From Massilia sp. WG5 (GTDB lineage Bacteria; Pseudomonadota; Gammaproteobacteria; Burkholderiales; Burkholderiaceae_D), in NCBI RefSeq assembly GCF_001412595.2, contig NZ_CP012640.2, forward strand, positions 5,704,001 through 5,768,000: a DNA stretch of 64,000 nucleotides. The letters run 5' to 3'. Under the pieces are notes generated by a model. It was not told the DNA's origin. It saw nothing but the letters and a program-made list of their open reading frames with translations, and searched no databases. Positions 26,590 through 33,897 of the stretch are shown here, piece after piece; the stretch's first letter is position 1, and each line of letters starts with the position of its first letter. A program made the position numbers and the translations under genes.

Positions 26590-26910
26590 TCAGGTGTTGA
26601 CACAGAATTGTTGATAAAGGACGTCCATCACGGCGATCGCTTCCTTGCTGGCCAGGCTGTAGTAGATCTGCTTTCCCTCGCGCCGGGTGTTCACCAGTTT
26701 TTCCTCGCGCAGCACACCGAGTTGCTGGGACAGCGTCGGCTGCTGGATCCCGAGGATGGTCTCGAGGTCGCTGACGCAGAATTCGCCTTGCGTCAGCTGG
26801 CACAGCAACAGCAGGCGGTCGGCGTTGCCGAGGGCCTTCAACAGTGCGCAGGCGCGCGCGGCGGCAGCCTGCATTTCCTGCAAGTCAAACTTCTTTTGAT
26901 CGTGCGCCAC
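26590..26910 (-). CDS. bigR: ArsR-family persulfide-responsive repressor (BigR/SqrR/YgaV type)
   Basis: A 106-residue winged-helix repressor. The HTH lies around [25 protein letters not shown]. The sensing pair is Cys37 (LLLLCQL) and Cys103 (YQQFC), 66 residues apart, which is the spacing of C41/C107 in SqrR and C33/C99 in YgaV. In that family the Cys pair forms a tri- or tetrasulfide with persulfides and repression is released. Start GTG 26910 is supported by AAGGAG upstream. It heads the YeeE-YedE-TauE-dioxygenase operon and is divergent from a methyltransferase gene. Confidence 0.92.
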   Translation of the reverse strand: MAHDQKKFDLQEMQAAAARACALLKALGNADRLLLLCQLTQGEFCVSDLETILGIQQPTLSQQLGVLREEKLVNTRREGKQIYYSLASKEAIAVMDVLYQQFCVNT

Positions 26911-26940
26911 CCTGTGGTCTCCTTCGAATACAATCAATGC

Positions 26941-26957
26941 AAACATATTATATGTTT
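26941..26957. promoter_or_regulatory. Likely BigR operator
   Basis: AAACATATTATATGTTT is a perfect inverted repeat (8-bp arms, one-base centre) in the gap between bigR and the methyltransferase gene. A second perfect palindrome, CGATATATCG, follows at 26961-26970. AT-rich palindromes of this kind are bound by BigR. Both divergent promoters would be covered. Confidence 0.75.
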
Positions 26958-26991
26958 TTACGATATATCGTTCAATAGAATGTTGGGGAGC

Positions 26992-27621
26992 ATGATGGCG
27001 AGTGGGAACTTCGACGACGCAGCCAGGATCTGGAACGAACGCTTCAGTGGACCGGAATTCGTGTTCGGCATCCAGCCCAACACCTACCTCGCCAGGCAGG
27101 CGCACCTGCTCGGGCCGGGCCGGCGCGCGCTGGCGGTGGCCGACGGCGAAGGGCGCAACAGCGTCTGGCTCGCCAGGCAAGGCCTGCAGGTGGACGCATT
27201 CGATATTTCTTCCGTCGGTGTGGACAAGGCCCGCAGGCTCGCGCAGGAGGCCGGCGTCGACGTCAACTACCAGGTGAGCGATTGCGAGGCCTGGCAGTGG
27301 GAAGAAGGCGCCTACGACCTCGTGGCCGCCATCTTCATCCAGTTCGCCGGCCCCTCGATGCGCAGCCGCCTGTTTGCGCGGATGCGCGAAGCGCTCAGGC
27401 CGGGCGGCCTGCTGATCCTGCAGGGCTATACGCCGAAACAGCTTGAATTCGGCACCGGCGGTCCCGGAATCCTCGACAACCTGTACACGGAAGAACTGCT
27501 GCGCACGGAGTTCGCGTCGCTGGAACTGCTCGAATTGCGGGCGTATGAAGCGGTCTTGCAGGAAGGCGCCCGCCACGCCGGCCCTTCGGCGCTCATCGGC
27601 ATGGTGGCGCGCCGGCCATAG
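26992..27621 (+). CDS. SAM-dependent methyltransferase (TehB-like)
   Basis: A 209-residue class I methyltransferase. ALAVADGEGRNSVWLARQGLQVDAFDIS is motif I and the acidic loop after it; YDLVAAIFIQF is motif IV. It resembles TehB/UbiE-like enzymes annotated as class I SAM-dependent methyltransferases that methylate tellurite, thiols or small molecules. The start ATG 26992 follows TTGGGGAG. It is divergent from bigR and shares its operator region, so it may respond to sulfide as well. Confidence 0.88.
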   Translation: MMASGNFDDAARIWNERFSGPEFVFGIQPNTYLARQAHLLGPGRRALAVADGEGRNSVWLARQGLQVDAFDISSVGVDKARRLAQEAGVDVNYQVSDCEAWQWEEGAYDLVAAIFIQFAGPSMRSRLFARMREALRPGGLLILQGYTPKQLEFGTGGPGILDNLYTEELLRTEFASLELLELRAYEAVLQEGARHAGPSALIGMVARRP

Positions 27622-27658
27622 GAAGCAAGATGCATTGCAAGCACATCCGGGAGGAACC

Positions 27659-28051
27659 ATGAACCAGCAATACGGCTATGGCAAGACAGTGCAGCGCGGC
27701 TTCGACGAGGCAATCGCCGACGTCACCGCTGCCCTGCAGCAGGAAGGCTTCGGCGTCCTCAGCGACATCGACGTCGCCGCGACCCTGAAGAAAAAGATCG
27801 GCGCCGACATGCCGCCTTACCGGATACTGGGCGCCTGCAACCCGCCGCTGGCGCAGCGGGCGATCGCGGCCGAGCCCGCGATCGGCCTGCTCCTGCCCTG
27901 CAATGTCGTGGTCCGGCAGGATGCCTCCGGTGCGGTGCACGTCGAGGTCATGAATACGGAGACCATCCTGCAACTGGTCGACAAGCCGGAAATCACAGCG
28001 CTGGCCACGGAGGTTCGCGAACGGCTCGACCGGGTGCTGGCGGCGCTCTGA
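27659..28051 (+). CDS. DUF302 domain protein
   Basis: A 130-residue protein fitting DUF302: GYGKTVQRGFDEAIADVTAALQQEGFGVLSDIDV, then PYRILGACNPPLAQRAI and LLPCNVVVRQD. The family is common near sulfur, redox and stress genes and has no defined biochemistry. It follows the methyltransferase by 37 bases with GGAGG six bases before the ATG, so the two are probably one transcript under the BigR-linked promoter. Confidence 0.9.
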   Translation: MNQQYGYGKTVQRGFDEAIADVTAALQQEGFGVLSDIDVAATLKKKIGADMPPYRILGACNPPLAQRAIAAEPAIGLLLPCNVVVRQDASGAVHVEVMNTETILQLVDKPEITALATEVRERLDRVLAAL

Positions 28052-28107
28052 GCCGCGCACTGGCAACCGCAGAAGCTGACGGCGAGGCGCCGCCCGCCTC
28101 GGCCATG

Positions 28108-29325
28108 CTAGAAGTAACGTACCCAGGCCCGTGTCGAGCGCCGTTTGTAGGACGAGAAGGCGCGGCATGGCAGGTAGAGCAGCGGCATCAGTGCGAACGA
28201 CATCAGCCACACATACCAGTAATGGTCGACGCCGAAGCGGCTGCCATGGTTCGCCCCGAGGAGCCATACCAGCGCGTTTTGCAGCGCCAGCAAGAGATAG
28301 AGGTGAAACAGGTAATAGAACATGGGCACGCTGCCGAAGGTGGCGCAGACGCGGGTAAACCAGTTGTCGACCGACTCCAGCCTGCTCATGACCAGCATGC
28401 CGATACCCAGCGTGAACAGCAAGAAATCCAGCGATGGCGGGTATTTGGTGAAATTCACGAAGGACATCAGGGTTTGCAATGCGGTCTCGGCATGCACCCA
28501 CGGCAGCGCCTCGCCGTAGATATTGAAGCCGCGCAGTACGCCAAGCGCGGCGAGCGAACCGATACCGATGACCGTCATCAGCTGCTTGCGACGCGCCGGG
28601 TCCATCGCGCGGGCGTACAGCGGGCCGGCCGCGTAACCCAGCAGGATGACACCGATCCATGGCAGGAGCGGATAGGTTACCTTGACCTGGAAGCTGCCGA
28701 AGCTCCACAGCGGGCCCCGGTGCAGCAGTAGTGTCCAGGCCGAGTAAGCGACAGTCCCGGGCTCGAAGCGGATCCAAGTCAGCGCGTTGTGCCCGCAGAC
28801 GATCACCAGTCCCGCCGTCAACAGCCATTTCATCGGGAGTCGATGCACCAGTCCGAGGACGACCATCGCCAGGCCGGTCACCCAGATGACCTGCAGGTAG
28901 AGCGCCGGCGGCGGGAAACCGGACCAGGCGGTATCGACCACCGTCAGCTCGAGCAGCACCAGCAACAGCCCGCGTTTTACCAGGAAGCCGGTGGCGTCGC
29001 GCGGCCCGGCCGCGGGATGCGCGTACAGCCAGGCCGACAGCCCGCTCAGGAACACGAACAGGGGCGCGCAGAAATGCGCCGATACGCGGGTAAAGAATAA
29101 CATCGGCTCGGTGGACGTGACCGTCAAGGGGTCCGTCAGCGCCACATGGAGGTAGATCGCCTCGCGCACATGGTCGAACAACATGATCAACATGATCAGG
29201 CCACGCATCACGTCGATCGTCGCGATACGGGTCCGCACGGCCTTTGCGGCCGGGGCCTGTTCGGTGGCTGTCGCGGCCTGCCCGCCGTGTCCGATGATGG
29301 CCTGCCGGGGATTCGAAATGCGCAT
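28108..29325 (-). CDS. DUF1624 membrane protein (heparan-alpha-glucosaminide N-acetyltransferase-like), copy 1
   Basis: A 405-residue integral membrane protein with about ten hydrophobic segments. The start RIATIDVMRGLIMLIMLFDHVRE is the DUF1624/acyltransferase-3-like signature, with a His in the first helix. The family is related to enzymes that transfer acyl groups across a membrane; here the acceptor is unknown. Start ATG 29325 has GGAGG upstream. Last gene of the leftward operon 31870-28108. A close paralogue sits at 53645-54859, next to the second aspartoacylase, which suggests that the two families work together. Confidence 0.88.
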   Translation of the reverse strand: MRISNPRQAIIGHGGQAATATEQAPAAKAVRTRIATIDVMRGLIMLIMLFDHVREAIYLHVALTDPLTVTSTEPMLFFTRVSAHFCAPLFVFLSGLSAWLYAHPAAGPRDATGFLVKRGLLLVLLELTVVDTAWSGFPPPALYLQVIWVTGLAMVVLGLVHRLPMKWLLTAGLVIVCGHNALTWIRFEPGTVAYSAWTLLLHRGPLWSFGSFQVKVTYPLLPWIGVILLGYAAGPLYARAMDPARRKQLMTVIGIGSLAALGVLRGFNIYGEALPWVHAETALQTLMSFVNFTKYPPSLDFLLFTLGIGMLVMSRLESVDNWFTRVCATFGSVPMFYYLFHLYLLLALQNALVWLLGANHGSRFGVDHYWYVWLMSFALMPLLYLPCRAFSSYKRRSTRAWVRYF

Positions 29326-29341
29326 GCTGCCTCCTGTGATC

Positions 29342-30337
29342 TCAGCTGGTTTTGTATTCGCGCCCGAAGCGCACGACGGTGACGCCGGGGCGCACCTGGC
29401 GCAGGGACGGCATCACCAGCACGCAGTCGGCATACGGGGTATGCACCGGTATTCCCTGGTCCCAGCCGATCAGGCTGCCGGCCTCGGCAAAGGTCTCCAG
29501 TCCGGTGTAGGGGCCGGTGAAACGGAAATCCGCGCCATGCGCCACCACGGGCGCCGTCACTTCGATTACCTGTTGCCGCTTCGGCAGCGGCTGGAGCCAG
29601 CCGTCCGGCACCTGCCCGGCGTCGATCGCGCCGCACAACAGCAGGAAGCGCATGCAGTAATCCCTGGCCACCGCCAGCGCGCCGTATTCCCAATGCTGGC
29701 CGGTTTCGATCAGGAGCGCGTTCTTCGGACTGGCCGGATCGCCGAAGGCGCCGTAATCGCGCAGACGGCAGCCCTCCGGATGACCCGCATCGCTGATGAT
29801 ATGCGCGGGCGTACCCAATTCCAGCGCCATCCGGATGCCTTTGTCCAGTGGACCGCAGACCGTCAGCGGCGCGCTGCGCTCGTGCATCGAATGCAGGTCG
29901 AGCAGGTAGTCGACGCTGTCGACCACCGGCCGCAAGGCGCGCGCGCGGCGCAGTTCGGATGAATCGAGAGCGGGATCGTCCAGCGTGGCGGCCTGCCATA
30001 CGCGATTCATGTCCTGGTCGACGAAGCGCGATGCATCCGGCCTGGCCGGATCGAAGCTGTGATAGGCGTCGACATTGCCGAAGGCCAGCGTGAGGCGGCC
30101 GCGGCGGGGCCGCAAGCCGGCATCGAGCATGGCCTTGACGGCGATCGCACCCGACACTTCGTTACCGTGCGTGAGCGAAGTGATCATCACGTGCTTGCCC
30201 GGCACGCCGCTGTCGAAAGTGAACACATACGGGATGCCCGTGTTCCCTTCCGCATAGGGACGGATATCGGGAAAGTCGAATTCGACCGGGTAGGCGTCCA
30301 GTTCGGCGCGTCCGGCTGCGGTTCGGGTAGTCGTCAT
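29342..30337 (-). CDS. Succinylglutamate desuccinylase/aspartoacylase family zinc hydrolase, copy 1
   Basis: A 331-residue M14-like amidohydrolase (AstE/AspA family) that would remove an acyl group from an N-acyl amino acid. Zinc ligands are His57 and Glu60 (THGNE) and His149 (LDLHSMHER); NRVW at 111-114 supplies the Asn-Arg substrate pair, and E211 in IETGQHW is the likely catalytic Glu. Start ATG 30337 has AAGGAG upstream. It lies 10 bases after RidA and 16 before DUF1624. Closely related to the gene at 57082-58068. Confidence 0.88.
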   Translation of the reverse strand: MTTTRTAAGRAELDAYPVEFDFPDIRPYAEGNTGIPYVFTFDSGVPGKHVMITSLTHGNEVSGAIAVKAMLDAGLRPRRGRLTLAFGNVDAYHSFDPARPDASRFVDQDMNRVWQAATLDDPALDSSELRRARALRPVVDSVDYLLDLHSMHERSAPLTVCGPLDKGIRMALELGTPAHIISDAGHPEGCRLRDYGAFGDPASPKNALLIETGQHWEYGALAVARDYCMRFLLLCGAIDAGQVPDGWLQPLPKRQQVIEVTAPVVAHGADFRFTGPYTGLETFAEAGSLIGWDQGIPVHTPYADCVLVMPSLRQVRPGVTVVRFGREYKTS

Positions 30338-30347
30338 TCGAACTCCT

Positions 30348-30734
30348 TCATTGAGCGTGATCCGCGATTTCGGCGATCGCGTTGATTTCGACCAGGGCCC
30401 CGTAATGGAGAGGCCCCACTGGAACGATGGTGCGCGCCGGCCTGCTCGAGCCCATGAATTGCGAGTAGACGCGGTTGACCTCGGGCCACAGGCCGACGTC
30501 CGTGATGAACAGCTGAACGCTGACCAGCTTTTCCAACGAGGAGCCGGCGGCAAGCAGGATCTGCTCGACGTTGTTCAGGGCCTGGACCAGTTGCGCCTCG
30601 ATACCCTCCGGGATCTCCTTCGACGCAGGGTGCAGAGGCAACTGGCCCGATACGAATACCAGCCCGGCCGCGATGGTCGCTTGCGAATAATGCCCGGCGG
30701 GGGCGGGTGCATGGGGGGACGAGACCGTCTTCAT
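30348..30734 (-). CDS. RidA family enamine/imine deaminase
   Basis: A 128-residue RidA/YjgF protein. It hydrolyses reactive enamines and imines released by PLP enzymes to keto acids and ammonia. Family features are GHYSQATIAAGLVFVSGQLP, NNVEQILLAAGSSLEKLV, and SRPARTIVPVG, which contains the essential Arg. The start ATG overlaps the stop of the upstream PLP enzyme by one base (TGATG), so it is translationally coupled. This pairing implies that the PLP enzyme makes an imine. Confidence 0.92.
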   Translation of the reverse strand: MKTVSSPHAPAPAGHYSQATIAAGLVFVSGQLPLHPASKEIPEGIEAQLVQALNNVEQILLAAGSSLEKLVSVQLFITDVGLWPEVNRVYSQFMGSSRPARTIVPVGPLHYGALVEINAIAEIADHAQ

Positions 30735-31870
30735 CACCAGCCTCCGAAGCGTGGCCAATACGCTTCCGGCCCCTCGCCACCGGTCACATGGTAACCGGCG
30801 TGCTGTGCGGCCGTGGCGCAGGCATGGTTGGGAAGGATGCGCAGCTGGGTGCCGATCGGCAGCGCCGCGCCGGAAACGCCGCCGTCACGCGCCGCCACGA
30901 TGCCATGCTCCTGGTTGGCGGCGACCACGATCATGTCCGGCGAGGGCACGCCATGGACGTCGCACACGACACCATAGCCCTGGTCGACCGCCTGCGAGGC
31001 AGTGCCGCGGTCGCGCGACAGCGCCATCCAGCCGGCGTCGACGATGGTCCAGCCTTTCTCCGCCTGGTGTCCGATCACCGTGGTCAATACCGAGACGGCG
31101 ATATCGTCCAACTCGCATACGCCTAGGCCCGCCATCACCAGGTCGAAGAAGACGAAGACGCCGGCCCTGACTTCGGTCACGCCGCTCAAGTCCTCGGCGA
31201 ACAACGCAGTCGGCGTCGAGCCGACGCTGACCACCGGTGCGGCGAAGCCGGTTTCCCGCAGGGTCTTCGCCGCCAGCAGCACCGCATCGCGTTCCTGGCG
31301 GGCGCAGGCCTTGATCTCGGCGACGCTCTTGCTGTTGTAGGACTTCCCGGCATGCGTCATCACCCCCTTGAGCTCGATCCCGCCGCGGCGCAGCTCCATG
31401 GCGATCGCCACGATCAGCGGGGAGTCCGGCGCCAGGCCGGAACGGTGGCCGTCGCAGTCGATCTCCAGGAGCACGTCGAAGCCCAGTCCTTCCGCGATCG
31501 CATGGTCGGCCAGTTGCGTGGCGGTCTCCATCGAGTCGAGAATCAGCGTCAGCGACGCCCCCATCCGCATGAGCCGGGCAGCCTGCGCAAATTTGTTCGG
31601 CGCGATCGCCACCGCGTACAGGATGTCGGTGAAGCCATGCTGGAGGAAGAACTGCGCCTCGCGCAGGGTCGACACCGTGATCGGACCGCTTTCCGCGCCG
31701 GCGATGCGGCGCGCCACCTCCAGGCATTTGTTGGTCTTGACGTGTGGCCGCATCCGTACGCCGAGCGCGGACAGGTGGCCGCGCATCCTTGCGATATTGC
31801 GCTCCATCCGCTGACGATCCAGCAACAGCACGGGTGTCTCGGCCATTGCGTCCAACCCGGACATTTCCAT
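30734..31870 (-). CDS. D-threonine aldolase / D-serine dehydratase-like PLP enzyme
   Basis: A 378-residue fold-type III PLP enzyme (alanine racemase N-terminal domain plus DTA/DSD C-terminal domain). The Schiff-base Lys is at about 45 (RPHVKT), the C-terminal metal site is PNHAC (His349 and Cys351), as in D-threonine aldolase and eukaryotic D-serine dehydratase. It would cleave or dehydrate a beta-hydroxy-D-amino acid, such as a D-hydroxyaspartate or D-threonine. ATG 31870 with GGAGC upstream is preferred to the TTG at 31882. It heads the operon with RidA, aspartoacylase and DUF1624, divergent from a LysR gene. Confidence 0.88.
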   Translation of the reverse strand: MEMSGLDAMAETPVLLLDRQRMERNIARMRGHLSALGVRMRPHVKTNKCLEVARRIAGAESGPITVSTLREAQFFLQHGFTDILYAVAIAPNKFAQAARLMRMGASLTLILDSMETATQLADHAIAEGLGFDVLLEIDCDGHRSGLAPDSPLIVAIAMELRRGGIELKGVMTHAGKSYNSKSVAEIKACARQERDAVLLAAKTLRETGFAAPVVSVGSTPTALFAEDLSGVTEVRAGVFVFFDLVMAGLGVCELDDIAVSVLTTVIGHQAEKGWTIVDAGWMALSRDRGTASQAVDQGYGVVCDVHGVPSPDMIVVAANQEHGIVAARDGGVSGAALPIGTQLRILPNHACATAAQHAGYHVTGGEGPEAYWPRFGGW

Positions 31871-31900
31871 AACCAGCTCCAATCTATTGGTGAAGTCCTT

Positions 31901-31955
31901 ATCTTAGTCGAGTAGAATCGAAGAAAAATTTAGATTTTTTAACTTCTGAATGTAG
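31901..31955 (-). promoter_or_regulatory. LysR-linked promoter of the aldolase/RidA/aspartoacylase operon
   Basis: On the minus strand TAAGAT (31901-31906) is a likely -10, 30 bases before the ATG, preceded by CTCGAC. Aligned without gaps to the promoter of the HAD gene at 33635, the + strand ATCWTAGTCGAG block (31901-31912), the AATTTAG block (31927-31933) and a third TGTAG block (31951-31955) occupy the same offsets. The divergent LysR gene starts at 31965. Confidence 0.6.
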
Positions 31956-31964
31956 GAGAACTAA

Positions 31965-32873
31965 ATGAAAGAATCCGGCGACCTGCGCTTCCTGTTGGTC
32001 CTCCGCGAGCATTCGAGCCTGTTGGCGGCAGCCCGCAGCCTGGGCTTGACGCCTTCCGCCGTGAGCCAGCGCCTGCAGCAGATCGAACGCGGGCTGGATG
32101 TGCACCTGGTCGACCGGAGTTCGCGCAAGCTGCGCTTCACGGAGGAGGGCGAGCTGCTGTGCAATCAGGGCGTGGGGGTCATCGAACAGTTCGACACCCT
32201 GCTCGAGGAAGTGCGCTCGCGGCGTGGCGGCATGGCCGGAACATTGAAGATCAATGCCCCGCTGGGATTCGGCCGCCGCTATATCGCCGCGGCCGCGGCC
32301 GAGTACCAGCAACTGCATCCGGAGGTGGACGTCGTGCTGACCCTGTCGGACCAGCCGCTGACGGAGATCGGTGACCGCTTCGATGTCGGCATCCATATCG
32401 GCGAACTGGCGCTATCGAACCTGATCGCCTACAAGATCGCGCCGAACAGCCGCCTGGTGTGCGCCGCACCGGCGCTGTTGCGCCGGGTTGGCATTCCCGA
32501 CGAGCCCGAGCAGCTGGCGCATCTGCCCTGCCTGGCGCTGCGCGAGAACAACGAGGACGGCACCCTGTGGCATTTCAGGCGGGGCCGGGTCGCCCGCAGC
32601 GTGCGCATCCAGCCCAAGCTGGTCTGCAACGACGGCGATGTGGTCCATCAATGGGCGCGCGAAGGGCGCGGCATCATCGTGCGTTCGGAATGGGATGTCG
32701 CGGCGGATATCGCGAGCGGCAGCCTGGTCCGCCTGCTGCCCGCATTCAAGCTGTCGGATGCGAACGTGATCGCCTTGACGCACGCCAGGAAGGGTTTGCC
32801 CCTGCGCACCCGGAGCTTCATGAAGTTTTTGCAGGAACGCTTCCAGCCGCTGCCGCCCTGGCGCAGCGCTTGA
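31965..32873 (+). CDS. LysR family transcriptional regulator
   Basis: A 302-residue LTTR. HTH: FLLVLREHSSLLAAARSLGLTPSAVSQRLQQIERGL; the rest is the effector-binding domain. It is divergent from the D-threonine-aldolase-like operon with a 94-base gap, and the same promoter blocks are found at the HAD gene 1.7 kb away, so both are likely targets. Start ATG 31965 has AGGAG upstream. A D-amino-acid-related effector is a reasonable guess from the neighbours only. Confidence 0.92.
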   Translation: MKESGDLRFLLVLREHSSLLAAARSLGLTPSAVSQRLQQIERGLDVHLVDRSSRKLRFTEEGELLCNQGVGVIEQFDTLLEEVRSRRGGMAGTLKINAPLGFGRRYIAAAAAEYQQLHPEVDVVLTLSDQPLTEIGDRFDVGIHIGELALSNLIAYKIAPNSRLVCAAPALLRRVGIPDEPEQLAHLPCLALRENNEDGTLWHFRRGRVARSVRIQPKLVCNDGDVVHQWAREGRGIIVRSEWDVAADIASGSLVRLLPAFKLSDANVIALTHARKGLPLRTRSFMKFLQERFQPLPPWRSA

Positions 32874-32898
32874 CCAGGGAGGCAGCGGCGGGCGCCGG

Positions 32899-33567
32899 CT
32901 ACAGGCCGACCAGTCCGGGCAGGCCCGACAGGTCGGGGATCTCGGCGTAGCCGTAGTCGCCCCGCGCGAGGTCGTGGCCGCGGTTGACGAATACCTTGTT
33001 CTTGATACCCAGGCTGCGCGCCGGCATCAGGTCGTAGCGCAGGCTGGAGGACACGTGCAGGATGTCGTCCGGATTGCAGTCCAGGTTGTCGATCATGTAT
33101 TCGAAGGCGGCCAGGCGCGGCTTGTAGATCTTGGCGGTTTCCGCAGTAAACACCTTGTGGAATGGCGCACCCAGCAATTCGACATTGCGCATGATCTGCG
33201 CGTTGGCCGCGTTCGAATAGATCACCAGCGGGAATTCCTTGGCGACTTTGGCCAGCGGCTCCGGCACGTCCGGGTGCGGGCCCCAGGTCGGTACCGCGTC
33301 ATAGTAGCTTTGCGCTTCCGCGTCGCTGACGGGCACGCCCCAGCGGGCGCAGGCGCGGCGAATCGCGTTCTTGACCACGTCCTCGTAGGGCTTCCACTGG
33401 TCGAGCACTTCGTCGAAGCGGTAGGACGCGAACAACATCACGAATTCGTCCATCTGGTCGGCCGGGATACGGTCGGCGAAAATGGCGCGCGTCATGTCTG
33501 CCATGCGGAAGCGCGTCAGCGTGCCATAGCAGTCGAAGGTGATGTACTTGGGGCGGAAGAGGCTCAT
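32899..33567 (-). CDS. HAD-superfamily hydrolase annotated type as 2-haloacid dehalogenase, copy 1
   Basis: A 222-residue HAD hydrolase. The nucleophile Asp12 is in FDCYGTLT, with YSNAAN (motif II), IYKPR (motif III Lys) and VSSSLRYD (motif IV). True L-2-haloacid dehalogenases carry Asn in the VSSN position to place water; here it is Ser, so dehalogenation is doubtful. A phosphatase/hydrolase or another role is more likely. The second copy at 43588-44256 starts the ABC/oxidase operon, tying the two loci. Single gene with its own promoter at 33635. Confidence 0.85.
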   Translation of the reverse strand: MSLFRPKYITFDCYGTLTRFRMADMTRAIFADRIPADQMDEFVMLFASYRFDEVLDQWKPYEDVVKNAIRRACARWGVPVSDAEAQSYYDAVPTWGPHPDVPEPLAKVAKEFPLVIYSNAANAQIMRNVELLGAPFHKVFTAETAKIYKPRLAAFEYMIDNLDCNPDDILHVSSSLRYDLMPARSLGIKNKVFVNRGHDLARGDYGYAEIPDLSGLPGLVGL

Positions 33568-33897
33568 TTCGTGTTCCTTTGTTCTGGTATCGGACTATTG
33601 GACCATCGGGTCGATCAGGTGGGCGTGCGTTCACATCATAGTCGAGCAAAACGGCGTGGACATTTAGGAAAACTGATTCGTACATTTAGAGAAACTGCAT
33701 GGATTTCGCCCCGGCTGCGGACTGCAAGGGCGAGATCGGCCCGGCGCAGCACGATCTACGGCTGACGTCGAAATTACGCAATCGGACCCGCTTGCGGCAC
33801 GATAAGCCCACATTTCATGCTGCGGCTCCGGCATTAAGATTGGCATCGGCCAGAACCAGGCCCTCTTCAATCACCGTCCTTGCAGCGGAGCGCTCAC
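33568..33897. other. 330-base divergent intergenic region between HAD and ALDH
   Basis: Holds the promoter and direct repeats at 33635-33697 (separate entry) nearer the HAD gene. The remaining part toward the ALDH start shows no clear -10/-35 pair and no small gene that I can support. Confidence 0.6.
33635..33697 (-). promoter_or_regulatory. HAD promoter with two 16-bp direct repeats
   Basis: On the minus strand TATGAT (33635-33640) is a likely -10. On the + strand ACATTTAGGAAAACTG (33660-33675) and ACATTTAGAGAAACTG (33682-33697) match at 14 of 16 bases and are 22 bases apart, two helical turns. The block ATCATAGTCGAG and the first TTTAG copy share offset and sequence with the promoter at 31901, so the same LysR-type regulator is the likely binder. 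Confidence 0.65.
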
